This document shows positions 6,623-13,655 of a stretch of 15,129 nt of DNA, piece by piece. How positions within the stretch are numbered: position 1 is the stretch's first letter; each line of letters starts with the position of its first letter. The translations under genes and the position numbers were made by a program. This DNA comes from AP-15 sp035252905. Its GTDB lineage: Bacteria > Pseudomonadota > Alphaproteobacteria > ATCC43930 > CGMCC-115725. The stretch spans positions 1 through 15,129 of the forward strand of contig DATFCQ010000348.1 of assembly GCA_035252905.1 (NCBI GenBank), read 5' to 3'. The notes beneath the pieces were generated by a model, which saw nothing but the letters and a program-made list of their open reading frames with translations, was not told the DNA's origin and did no database searches.

Positions 6623-7536
6623 CCCGTGATTTCATCGGCTACGGCGCCGAGCCGCCCCACGCAGGGTGGCCGGGGAACGCCCGCATCGCCGTCAATTTTG
6701 TGATCAATTTCGAGGAAGGCTCTGAACTCTCTTACCCGGCTGGCGACGGCGTGTCCGAGGGCGGACTGACCGAGATGACGGGCGGCGATCTCGGCGTCAG
6801 GGGCCGCGACCTCGCCGCCGAGAGCATGTTCGAATACGGCGCGCGGGTCGGCTTCTGGCGCCTCCATCGGATCTTCACCCGGTTCCAGGTTCCGGTGACG
6901 GTCTTCGGCTGCGCCCGCGCCCTCGCCGCCAACCCGCCGGCCGCGGCGGCGATCGCCGCCGGCGATTGGGACATCTGCAGCCACGGCTGGCGCTGGACCA
7001 ACCATCCGGGATTGCCCGAGGACGAGGAGCGCCGCCAGATCGCCGAAGCCGTCCGCCTGATCAAGGAGACCACCGGCAAGACCCCGCTCGGCTGGTATTG
7101 CCGCTACGCCCCCTCGGAAAACACCCGCCGGCTGTTGGTCGAGCATGGCGGGTTCCTCTACGACAGCGACACCTACAACGACGAATTGCCCTATTGGGTG
7201 CGCGTCCCCGGACCGAACCCGGGAGCCTCGACGCCGCACCTCGTCGTTCCCTATTCGCTGACCACCAACGACTCGAAATTCGCCCGCGGCGTGTTCGGCT
7301 CGGGCGAGGATTTCTTCGCCTTTCTGCGCGACAGCTTCGATGTCCTCTACGAGGAGGGGGCCGACCGCCCGCGGATGATGTCGGTCGGTTTGCATATGCG
7401 GCTGACCGGTCACCCCGGCCGCGCCAAGGCGCTGATCCGCTTTATTGAATATATCCGCAGCCAGGACCGGGTGTGGGTTTGCCGCCGCGAAGACATTGCC
7501 CGCCACTGGATCGGCCGCTTCCCGCCTCCGGCTTGA
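6619..7536 (+). CDS. puuE: PuuE-type allantoinase (polysaccharide-deacetylase fold)
   Basis: From ATG 6619 the protein is 305 residues, the usual PuuE length. It starts TRDFIGYGAEPPHAGWPGNA and has the family stretches INFEEGSEL (29-37), ESMFEYGARVGFWRLHRIF (68-86), ICSHGWRW (119-126), GGFLYDSDTYNDELPYW (177-193) and RREDIARHW (289-297). PuuE opens the allantoin ring to allantoate in the cytoplasm and uses the carbohydrate-esterase-4 fold without the metal of classical allantoinases. A relative acting on another cyclic amide or ureide cannot be excluded. The start overlaps the DUF29 stop by four bases. The M20 hydrolase at 13656-14882 could take the next step, allantoate breakdown, although six other genes lie between. 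Confidence 0.85.
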   Translation: MTRDFIGYGAEPPHAGWPGNARIAVNFVINFEEGSELSYPAGDGVSEGGLTEMTGGDLGVRGRDLAAESMFEYGARVGFWRLHRIFTRFQVPVTVFGCARALAANPPAAAAIAAGDWDICSHGWRWTNHPGLPEDEERRQIAEAVRLIKETTGKTPLGWYCRYAPSENTRRLLVEHGGFLYDSDTYNDELPYWVRVPGPNPGASTPHLVVPYSLTTNDSKFARGVFGSGEDFFAFLRDSFDVLYEEGADRPRMMSVGLHMRLTGHPGRAKALIRFIEYIRSQDRVWVCRREDIARHWIGRFPPPA

Positions 7537-7667
7537 GCCGTGCTCCTGGCTCTCCCCGACCCGGCCCGCGATCGCCCATTCCCCGGGCAAGCCGGCATGG
7601 CCGCCTGTCGCATCGCGCCGGGCTTCGCGGTAGGATCGGCCCGGTGCAGCGATTGGGAGACAGGCGA
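7537..7667. other. Gap between puuE-type and acetamidase genes
   Basis: These 131 bases have no convincing gene, terminator or promoter. The acetamidase frame is open through the gap, but its family similarity begins only at ATG 7668, which is preceded by GGGAGACAGG. Confidence 0.4.
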
Positions 7668-8642
7668 ATGGCAACGCATCACACCGTACCGGCAAGTCCG
7701 CAGACCTGTCATTGGGGATTCTTCGACGCCGGTCTCAAACCGGTCCTGACCGTCGCCTCGGGCGACACGGTCGCGCTGACCTCGGTCTCGGGCGGCCCCG
7801 AGGTGTTGCCGGAAGAGGGCCGGTTCGAGATCCTCTCCGACCACCGCGAAATCCACCATCGGCTCGAACCGAAGCTCGGCGCCCATATCCTGACCGGGCC
7901 GATTGCGGTCGAGGGGGCCGAGCCCGGCGACGTCTTGCAGATCGACATCCTGTCGATCGAGCCGCGGCAGAACTGGGGTTATACCCGGGTCCGCCCGCTC
8001 TCCGGCACGTTGCCCGAGGATTTTCCGATCCGCCGCACCTGGCACAGCGCGATCGACCGCCAGCGCGGCAGCGCGACCCTGCCCTGGGGCACGGAGATCG
8101 CACTCGCGCCGTTTTTCGGCGTGATGGGGGTGGCGCCGCCGCCGGTCTACGGCGCGGTCAGCTCGATCCAGCCGCGCGAATTCGGCGGCAACATGGATCT
8201 GAAGGAATTGGTCGCCGGCACGAGCCTGTACCTGCCGGTCTGGGCGCCGGGCGGATTGTTCTCGGCCGGGGACGGTCACGGCGTGCAGGGCGACGGCGAA
8301 GTTTGCGTGACGGCCCTCGAAACCGCGCTCTCCGGCACGTTCCGCCTGATCCTGCGCAAGGACCTGCATTTCCTGTTGCCGCGCGCCGAGACCCCGTCGC
8401 ACTGGATCACGATGGGCTTCAACGAGGATCTCGACGATGCGGCGAAGACCGCGCTCCGGCAGATGATCGACCTGATCGGCGAGCGCCTCGGGCTCGGCCG
8501 CGAGGACGCCTATATGTTCGCCAGTCTCGCCGTCGATCTGCGGGTGACCCAGCTCGTCGACGGCAACAAGGGCATCCATGCGATGCTGTCGAAGCGCTAT
8601 GCTCTATCCCCCGGGAGGAATGAAACAGCAAGCGCCGGATAG
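7668..8642 (+). CDS. Acetamidase/formamidase family amidohydrolase (FmdA/AmdA)
   Basis: The product is 324 residues, the normal length for FmdA/AmdA enzymes, which hydrolyse small amides such as formamide or acetamide to the acid and ammonia. Family marks are HWGFFDAGLKPVLTVASGD (15-33), AEPGDVLQIDI (84-94), PFFGVMGVAPP (148-158), IQPREFGGNMDLKELVAGTS (167-186), YLPVWAPGGLFSAGDGHGVQ (188-207), GDGEVCVTALET (208-219) and a C-terminal VDGNKGIHAML. The last dozen residues (about SPGRNETASAG) look like a short extension. ATG 7668 is chosen because similarity and a ribosome site begin there. The exact amide is not predictable; the gene follows puuE on the same strand after 131 bases and precedes ada by 55, so it could be part of a longer transcript. 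Confidence 0.85.
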   Translation: MATHHTVPASPQTCHWGFFDAGLKPVLTVASGDTVALTSVSGGPEVLPEEGRFEILSDHREIHHRLEPKLGAHILTGPIAVEGAEPGDVLQIDILSIEPRQNWGYTRVRPLSGTLPEDFPIRRTWHSAIDRQRGSATLPWGTEIALAPFFGVMGVAPPPVYGAVSSIQPREFGGNMDLKELVAGTSLYLPVWAPGGLFSAGDGHGVQGDGEVCVTALETALSGTFRLILRKDLHFLLPRAETPSHWITMGFNEDLDDAAKTALRQMIDLIGERLGLGREDAYMFASLAVDLRVTQLVDGNKGIHAMLSKRYALSPGRNETASAG

Positions 8643-8684
8643 AGCGCAGCGCCTCTCTTCGCCATCTTCCCGGTCAGAACGAAT

Positions 8685-8691
8685 GGAGGAG
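8685..8691 (+). promoter_or_regulatory. Ribosome binding site deciding the ada start
   Basis: GGAGGAG lies six bases before ATG 8698. An in-frame ATG at 8683 overlaps this site and has no Shine-Dalgarno sequence of its own, so 8698 is the likely start. Confidence 0.7.
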
Positions 8692-8697
8692 AGAGCG

Positions 8698-9786
8698 ATG
8701 TTGGATCTCGAAACCTGCTGGGCGGCGGTTGCGGCGCACGATGCGCGCGCCGACGGCCGCTTTGTCTACGCCGTCGACACGACCGGGATCTTCTGCCGGC
8801 CGGGCTGCGCGTCGCGCTCGCCGCGGCGCGAAAACGTGCGCTTTTTCGCCGACGCCGCCGCGGCCGAAGCGGCCGGCTTTCGCCCCTGCAAGCGCTGCCG
8901 GCCGGCAGAGGACTCGGCCGCCGCGCGCCACCTTGCCGCGGTCGAGCGGGCCTGCGCCTTGTTGCGCGACGGCGAGACGGCGCCGAGCCTCGAACAGCTC
9001 GCCGCCGCAGCGGGCATGAGCCGCTATCACTTCCACCGCGTCTTCAAGCAGGTGACCGGCACGACGCCGCGCGACTATGCGCGCACCCGCCGCATGGACC
9101 GGTTCACGGAGGCGCTCGCCGCCGGGGAAAACGTCGCCGCGGCGGTCTATGCCGCCGGTTTCGGGTCGAGCTCGCGCGCCTATGAGGCGGCTCCGCAGGG
9201 GCTTGGCATGACCCCGGGACGGCGGCAAAAGGGCGGCGAGGGCGAGACAATCCGCTTTGCCACGGTGATGACGCCGCTCGGCTGGGCGCTCGTCGCCGCG
9301 ACCGCGCGCGGGTTGTGCATGACCGCTTTGGGCGACGACCCGGCGCGCCTCGTCGCGGAATTGCATCGGCGCTTTCCCGCCGCCTCCCTGGTCGCCGACG
9401 ACGCGGAACTGCGGGAATGGGCCGATCGCATCCTGCGCTTTGTGACCTGCCCGGACCAAAACCTCGACCTGCCGCTCGACATCCGCGGCACCGCGTTTCA
9501 GGCGCGGGTGTGGCGTGCGTTGCGGAAGATCCCTGTGGGCCGGACTGCGAGCTATGCCGAGATCGCCGCCGCCATCGGGGCGCCCAAGGCGGTGCGCGCC
9601 GTCGCCCAGGCCTGCGCCGCCAACAACCTCGCCCTTGTCGTGCCGTGCCATCGCGTCGTGCGCAGCGACGGTGCGCCCGGCGGCTATCATTGGGGCGCCG
9701 AGCGCAAGCGCGCCCTCCTCGCCCGCGAGCGGGCGGCCCTGTCGCGCGATATTTCGAGCCATGCCGGCAGCGCCGCAGCCGAATAG
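8698..9786 (+). CDS. ada: Ada, bifunctional methylated-DNA repair protein and transcription activator
   Basis: The product is 362 residues with the complete Ada order. The N-terminal zinc domain (1-75) has the four cysteines C33, C37, C64 and C67 in TGIFCRPGC and FRPCKRC; C33 corresponds to the Cys that takes methyl from phosphotriesters. Next is an AraC-type helix-turn-helix region (about 90-180: AAGMSRYHFHRVFKQVTGTT, then AAVYAAGFGSSSRAYE). The C-terminal O6-alkylguanine-DNA methyltransferase domain (about 185-350) contains FQARVWRALRKIPVGRTASY and PCHRVVRSDGAPGGYHWGAE, with the acceptor Cys at 317. In the family, methylation of the N-terminal Cys turns Ada into an activator of its own and repair genes. 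The oxygenase gene that follows immediately, overlapping it by 26 bases from ATG 9761, is likely cotranscribed. Confidence 0.93.
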   Translation: MLDLETCWAAVAAHDARADGRFVYAVDTTGIFCRPGCASRSPRRENVRFFADAAAAEAAGFRPCKRCRPAEDSAAARHLAAVERACALLRDGETAPSLEQLAAAAGMSRYHFHRVFKQVTGTTPRDYARTRRMDRFTEALAAGENVAAAVYAAGFGSSSRAYEAAPQGLGMTPGRRQKGGEGETIRFATVMTPLGWALVAATARGLCMTALGDDPARLVAELHRRFPAASLVADDAELREWADRILRFVTCPDQNLDLPLDIRGTAFQARVWRALRKIPVGRTASYAEIAAAIGAPKAVRAVAQACAANNLALVVPCHRVVRSDGAPGGYHWGAERKRALLARERAALSRDISSHAGSAAAE

Positions 9787-10495
9787 GCAGGAGATTGCCT
9801 TGCGCGTCGCCGCGGTCGACTGGGGGGCGGCCGCGGCCGCGCTCGACCTGCGCGGCCATGTGACGATCCCGGGATTGCTCGATCCCGCGGAATGCCGCGC
9901 CCTGGCCGCGCTTTATCCACAGGAGGGGCTGTTCCGCAGCCGCGTCGTCATGCAGCGCCACGCCTTCGGCCAGGGCGAATACAAATATCTGCGCTATCCG
10001 TTGCCGCCCGCGGTCGAGGCGTTGCGCCAGGCGCTCTATCCGCGCCTGGCGCCGGTCGCCAATTGCTGGCGCGAGCGGCTCGGCGAAACCGGCGCCTTTC
10101 CGCCGACGCTCGACGCCTATCTCGCTCAGTGCCATGCCGCCGGGCAGCAGCGGCCGACGCCGCTCCTCCTCCATTACGAGGCGGGCGACTACAATTGTCT
10201 GCACCGGGATCTCTACGGCGCGCTGGTCTTTCCGCTGCAGGCGACCGTGCTGCTCTCGGCGCCGGAGGCGGATTTTGCGGGCGGCGAGTTTGTCCTGGTC
10301 GAGCAGCGCCCGCGCGCCCAGTCACGGGCCGAGGTGGTGCCGCTGCGGCAGGGCGAGGCGGTCGTCTTTGCCGTCAATCACCGCCCGGCGCGCAGCTCGC
10401 GCGGCTGGTACCGCCTCCTGATGCGCCACGGCGTCAGCCGCATCCGCAGCGGACAGCGCACGACGCTCGGCCTCATTTTCCACGACGCCGCGTGA
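9761..10495 (+). CDS. Oxygenase-NA type iron(II)/2-oxoglutarate oxygenase, putative alkylation-damage protein
   Basis: From ATG 9761 the protein is 244 residues and the gene overlaps ada by 26 bases. A TTG at 9800, six bases after AGGAG (9789-9793), is an alternative start that would remove the overlap and give about 231 residues. Domain features fit the iron/2-oxoglutarate dioxygenase fold of Pfam Oxygenase-NA: LLHYEAGDYNCLHRDLYGAL has the HxD metal pair H148 and D150, GGEFVLVEQRPR follows, VVFAVNHRP has the distal His at 207, and GQRTTLGLIFHDA supplies an Arg (233) expected to bind 2-oxoglutarate. The family is described as likely to act on damaged DNA, and it commonly stands beside alkylation repair genes, which matches ada here. 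It is not a close AlkB by sequence; the substrate is unproven. Confidence 0.8.
   Translation: MPAAPQPNRQEIALRVAAVDWGAAAAALDLRGHVTIPGLLDPAECRALAALYPQEGLFRSRVVMQRHAFGQGEYKYLRYPLPPAVEALRQALYPRLAPVANCWRERLGETGAFPPTLDAYLAQCHAAGQQRPTPLLLHYEAGDYNCLHRDLYGALVFPLQATVLLSAPEADFAGGEFVLVEQRPRAQSRAEVVPLRQGEAVVFAVNHRPARSSRGWYRLLMRHGVSRIRSGQRTTLGLIFHDAA
9789..9793 (+). promoter_or_regulatory. Possible ribosome binding site for an alternative TTG start of the oxygenase
   Basis: AGGAG lies six bases before an in-frame TTG at 9800, just after the ada stop at 9784-9786. ATG 9761 lies inside ada and has no strong Shine-Dalgarno sequence. Which start is used cannot be settled from sequence alone. Confidence 0.4.
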
Positions 10496-10498
10496 ATC

Positions 10499-10574
10499 GG
10501 CGGAATGCGCTCCGCTACGCTGCGCTCTTCCGCCCTACCGAACCGTAGGGCGGAAGAGCGCAGCGTATTCCGCC
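10499..10574. repeat. Palindromic intergenic repeat, probable bidirectional terminator
   Basis: Arms 10516-10538 and 10545-10567 are perfect 23-bp complements around a six-base loop (CGAACC). Outer GGCGGAA (10499-10505) pairs with TTCCGCC (10568-10574), leaving a ten-base bulge on the left. It lies between the convergent oxygenase (stop 10495) and DUF992 (stop 10583) genes, and TTTT follows at 10577-10580. Position and structure suit a shared transcription end. The TAGGGCGGAA core is a common repeat type in proteobacterial intergenic DNA from general knowledge. Confidence 0.75.
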
Positions 10575-10582
10575 AATTTTGC

Positions 10583-11074
10583 TTACGGCCGGTACTGCAG
10601 GTGCAATTCGGCGATGCCGGCCGCGACATTGAGGCCTCTCTGGCCCTCGACGCTGACCGGCTGCAATGTGAAGGACCGGCCGTTGCCGCCGATCAGGACA
10701 TTGGCGCCGGCGCCCACTCCGACCGCGGCGCTGCCGGTGACGCCGGTGTAGGTGCCGGACAGCATGCCGCGCCTCGGATAGGGCGCCGCATTGGTCGTGA
10801 CGACGTCCCAGATTATCCGGCCGGCCCTCAGATAGCCGATATCCACGCCGAGCTTCGAGATGTTGCCGAGATAATGCTCGGGGCCGCGCGGTCCGTTGAA
10901 GGTGCAGTTGAGCGGGCGCGACGACCCGATGATATGGCCGGGACCGCCGCCGACATTGCAGGCCAGTTTCCCGACATCGATTGCCGCCTGCCCCGGCGTT
11001 GCCATGAATACGGTGCCGATCGCCGCCCCGGCGGCCAGCAGCATCGAACCGGCATGTTTACGCATCGACCACAC
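10583..11074 (-). CDS. DUF992 family exported protein
   Basis: From GTG 11074 the product is 163 residues. GGGGAG (11083-11088 on the opposite strand) lies eight bases before GTG 11074 and 17 before the ATG at 11065, so GTG is preferred. Residues 1-30 (MWSMRKHAGSMLLAAGAAIG, then TVFMATPGQA) are a Sec signal peptide with an AxA-like end before AIDVG. The mature part matches DUF992: VGKLACNVGGGPGHIIGSS, LNCTFNG, GNISKLGVDIGYLRAG, GVGAGANVLIGG and LQPVSVEGQRGLNVAAGIAE. The two cysteines (C39 and C57) may form a disulfide. DUF992 proteins are small envelope or periplasmic proteins of rhizobia and relatives with no known function. Its gene faces the oxygenase gene across a palindromic repeat. Confidence 0.85.
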   Translation of the reverse strand: MWSMRKHAGSMLLAAGAAIGTVFMATPGQAAIDVGKLACNVGGGPGHIIGSSRPLNCTFNGPRGPEHYLGNISKLGVDIGYLRAGRIIWDVVTTNAAPYPRRGMLSGTYTGVTGSAAVGVGAGANVLIGGNGRSFTLQPVSVEGQRGLNVAAGIAELHLQYRP

Positions 11075-11217
11075 TGTTCACACTCCCCAATTTTCTGCAT
11101 GGCGGCGACGTCGCGCCGCGTCCTGCGTCAACCTCATGTTCAACAGCGGCGGCGCAAAGAGCGTTCCTCGTGCGGCCGGCGTGTCGCTTCGAATCCTGCC
11201 TCGATCGCTCTCCCGCG
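11075..11217. other. Gap upstream of the DUF992 gene
   Basis: This 143-base gap holds the ribosome site for the DUF992 gene and a 10-bp palindrome GCGACGTCGC (11105-11114). A TTGACG lies on the minus strand, but no -10 box stands at proper spacing, so I do not call a promoter. Confidence 0.35.
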
Positions 11218-11595
11218 TTATTTCGTCTTATGGCCGGACATTGTGCCGCTCATGCCCGAATTGGCCCGGGCCGACCCCTGGCGGGCGATAATCTTGTCCT
11301 GGATCTGGTTGTAGACGCTCTTGGGGATGATCTTGCGTTCGACGAGCTCGTCTTTCGCCTTATAAGGCCGATGCTCGATGATCATCTGGGCGCGTTTGGG
11401 TCCGATGCCCGGCAATTTGTCGAGTTGCTGGGCAGTAGCGGTGTTGATGTCGATCAGGCCGCCCTGTTGCGGCGCGGCGGCCGTGGTTGCCGGGGCGGTC
11501 GTCGTCGCCTGATGCGTCTTCGCGGTCCGCGCGGCGACCGGCGAGGCGAGGAGCGCGCTCAGCGCCACCGCGGTTAAAAGGCGACCCCATCCCAT
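11218..11595 (-). CDS. ComEA-like helix-hairpin-helix exported protein
   Basis: The start ATG at 11595-11593 has AGGAGG seven bases upstream, and the open frame further upstream has no family similarity. The 125-residue product has a Sec signal peptide (GWGRLLTAVALSALLASPVA then ARTA), a Thr/Ala-rich linker (about 24-42) and one helix-hairpin-helix unit: GGLIDINTATAQQLDKLPGI at 45-64, then GPKRAQMIIEHRPYKAKDEL and a conserved KIIPKSVYNQIQDKI. It ends in a short Ser/Gly/Lys tail. ComEA proteins bind DNA without sequence preference in the periplasm during uptake, but short versions like this are also common in bacteria not known to be competent, so a DNA-uptake role here is only a suggestion. 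No other competence genes are in the window. Confidence 0.85.
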   Translation of the reverse strand: MGWGRLLTAVALSALLASPVAARTAKTHQATTTAPATTAAAPQQGGLIDINTATAQQLDKLPGIGPKRAQMIIEHRPYKAKDELVERKIIPKSVYNQIQDKIIARQGSARANSGMSGTMSGHKTK

Positions 11596-11651
11596 CCTGC
11601 TTCCTCCTGTGTCGCGGCTCGGCCTATCGGCAGGCGCGAGCGGGCGTCTGT

Positions 11652-11676
11652 GAACACCCGAATTCGGGGATTGTTC
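11652..11676. promoter_or_regulatory. Perfect palindrome upstream of the comEA-like gene, possible operator
   Basis: CCCGAATTCGGG (11657-11668) is a perfect 12-bp palindrome, flanked by GAACA on the left and TGTTC on the right (three bases further out). It lies about 60 bases before the comEA-like start, between it and the FAD oxidase stop. A dimeric regulator site or a short terminator stem are both possible. Confidence 0.35.
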
Positions 11677-11719
11677 CTGCCGGCCTTCGAGCCGCAGCGG
11701 GTTTCGCATCGCCGGCGCC

Positions 11720-13540
11720 TTATGGTCCGGCCACCCTCGTAAAGCCGTCCGCGCTCCACGCCTCGCTGCCGACGCCGTGGTGGACGAAAAAGAGGCCGCC
11801 GGGATCATATTGTTTCTTTATGGCCAGCAGCCTTGGATAATGCGGACCCCAATAGGACGTCCGCCAGTCCTGTTCGAAAAAGTTGCTTTCTGCGACATAG
11901 GAGCCCCTGTGGGGCGCCACCCGTTTCAACGCATTCATGGCCAGGTCGATCTGATGCGCCTGGCGCCGCGCCGCGGCGAGATCGGGCTCGTGGCCGCGCA
12001 GGCCGGGATAAGCCGGCGGACCCTCGCCGGCGATGATCGCCAGGACAAAGGCATCCGACACGTCCGGGTTCGTCGCCGTCTCCCCCGTGGCGGACACTGC
12101 CGCTTCGGCTCCTCCGGCCAGCCCCTTCTGGAAATGAAGCTCGACCGGCCAATGCCGGCTGGCGGCGAACAGCGCTTCGGCGAGCAGCGCCTGTCGGTTC
12201 GCCTGCAATAATGAGACGGGCAGCCACAGAGATTCGAACCCGAACAGAAAATGCCCCGCCTCGGCCCGGTTGGCCGACCAGAATATGTTGTCCGGCGACG
12301 CGCCGGGGCGGTCGTCGGAGCGCACGAGCGCCGGCAGATGCTCCCGGAGATAGGCCGGGTTCCAGGCATTGCGGGCCGGAATGGCGAGGATCAACGGCGC
12401 CGGCTGAACCGTGAAATCCCGCGGCGATCCGCCGATCCAATCGAACAGGGGCTGCCAGACCGCCGCCGCCTGACGCCGGTCGAGCCCCTGGAAGACCATC
12501 TGGATGTCGAGCCTATTGCCCGGCCGGACGACGACGATCTCGCCCCAATGGGGATTGAGGAGAGCGTCGGCATAGAACGCGACGAAACGGTCGATCAGGC
12601 GGCGAAAGGCGGCATCGGACGAAGCGTGGACGGCGGCGCGGACGCCGCCGAAAGACAGGGGCAGATCGTGCGTCTTCAGCGTCAGCCGCGTGACCACCCC
12701 GAAGCTGCCGCCGCCCCCGCCTTTCAGGGCCCAGAACAGGTCGGCGTTCGTGCACGCATTGGCGATCCGCACCTTGCCGTCGGCCGTGACAATCTCCGCT
12801 TCCAAGAGGCTCGCCGCGGCCGTGCCGAATTGCTTGGAGAAGCTGCCGAACCCCCCGCCCTGGACAAGGCCGGCAACGCCGACCGTGAGGCAGCCGCCGC
12901 CTTGCACGTAGCGCCCGCCTGTGGTCGTCACCTCGTTGTAGGCCTGCCCCCAGATCGCGCCCGCCCCGATCGTCACGGCGGGCTGCGGCGGCTGTCGACC
13001 CCTGCAGCCCTGGGCAACGAACGCGTCGTGCACGGTGATCGCGTTGATGCGCCGCGTCCAGATCAGCAGCGAGTCGGGCGCGCAGGAGGTGCCGAGATAG
13101 CTGTGGCCGCCGCCCTTGACGACCAGCCGCAGAGCGTTCTCGCGGGCGAAATCGACCGCCTTCACGACGTCCCCGGTGGTCTCGGCGGCCACGGCGTAGA
13201 CGCTCGGCTCGGAGGTCCAGGCGTCCACCCAGCCTGCCGTCTGCATCAGGCCGACCTGATCGCCGAGGTAGTAGGGGTTTTTCAATTCCCTGAAGACCTG
13301 GTCGCAGGACGATCCGTCTGTTGCGTTCCGGCATGCGCTCAGCGGCGAATGCACCGCGAGCAGGCGTCCGCCGACGTCCCGCCTCAGCCTGTCCCAACGC
13401 GCCGGGGAGGGCCATCTTTTCTGCCCGGGCCGGACCCGGGAAAAGCCGCCGGCCGCCGTGCTCCCCGCCCGCACAGGCGGGGACACGCTCGGCAGAACGA
13501 GGATTGCGGCCGATCCCGACAGGAAGCGACGTCTATTCAT
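11720..13540 (-). CDS. Tat-exported berberine-bridge-type FAD-linked oxidase
   Basis: The product is 606 residues. It begins NRRRFLSGSAAILVLPSVSP, a twin-arginine signal peptide ending near VRA (25), so the folded flavoprotein should be exported. The FAD-binding domain covers about 110-280 with VVKGGGHSYLGTS at 140-152 and QGGGCLTVGVAGLVQGGGFG at 213-232. H146 and C217 are at the positions that bind FAD twice covalently in berberine-bridge/glucooligosaccharide oxidase relatives. WALKGGGGGSFGVVTRLTL follows, and the C-terminal BBE segment is YVAESNFFEQDWRTSYWGPH, then YDPGGLFFVHHGVGSE. Such enzymes oxidise sugars, alcohols or alkaloid-like compounds; the substrate is not predictable. No Shine-Dalgarno sequence is seen before ATG 13540, where the upstream is pyrimidine-rich. 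It faces away from the M20 gene and reads toward the comEA-like gene, 124 bases downstream. Confidence 0.88.
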   Translation of the reverse strand: MNRRRFLSGSAAILVLPSVSPPVRAGSTAAGGFSRVRPGQKRWPSPARWDRLRRDVGGRLLAVHSPLSACRNATDGSSCDQVFRELKNPYYLGDQVGLMQTAGWVDAWTSEPSVYAVAAETTGDVVKAVDFARENALRLVVKGGGHSYLGTSCAPDSLLIWTRRINAITVHDAFVAQGCRGRQPPQPAVTIGAGAIWGQAYNEVTTTGGRYVQGGGCLTVGVAGLVQGGGFGSFSKQFGTAAASLLEAEIVTADGKVRIANACTNADLFWALKGGGGGSFGVVTRLTLKTHDLPLSFGGVRAAVHASSDAAFRRLIDRFVAFYADALLNPHWGEIVVVRPGNRLDIQMVFQGLDRRQAAAVWQPLFDWIGGSPRDFTVQPAPLILAIPARNAWNPAYLREHLPALVRSDDRPGASPDNIFWSANRAEAGHFLFGFESLWLPVSLLQANRQALLAEALFAASRHWPVELHFQKGLAGGAEAAVSATGETATNPDVSDAFVLAIIAGEGPPAYPGLRGHEPDLAAARRQAHQIDLAMNALKRVAPHRGSYVAESNFFEQDWRTSYWGPHYPRLLAIKKQYDPGGLFFVHHGVGSEAWSADGFTRVAGP

Positions 13541-13558
13541 CGGCGGAAGAGGGGAAGG

Positions 13559-13592
13559 GGACGGACATGCGGACCTCCGTCCGGATTATGCT
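13559..13592 (+). promoter_or_regulatory. Candidate promoter/operator between FAD oxidase and M20 hydrolase genes
   Basis: In the 115-base divergent spacer, GGACGGA (13559-13565) and TCCGTCC (13576-13582) form an inverted repeat with a 10-base spacer, followed at once by TATGCT (13587-13592), which could be a -10 box for the M20 gene 64 bases downstream. No good -35 box is seen, so this is a weak call. Confidence 0.25.
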
Positions 13593-13655
13593 AGGCTGTC
13601 GCGTTGCAGGCGAGCGCCGCGACAGCGCGGCGCGAACACAGCGGGGGCGCAGGGA

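Noticed and set aside
11105..11114. GCGACGTCGC palindrome upstream of the DUF992 gene as an operator
   Set aside because: In DNA this G+C rich a 10-bp palindrome is common, and no promoter boxes frame it.
12251..13594. Open frame of 447 codons on the plus strand
   Set aside because: It is antisense to the FAD oxidase gene, which is clearly real from its Tat signal, FAD and BBE motifs.
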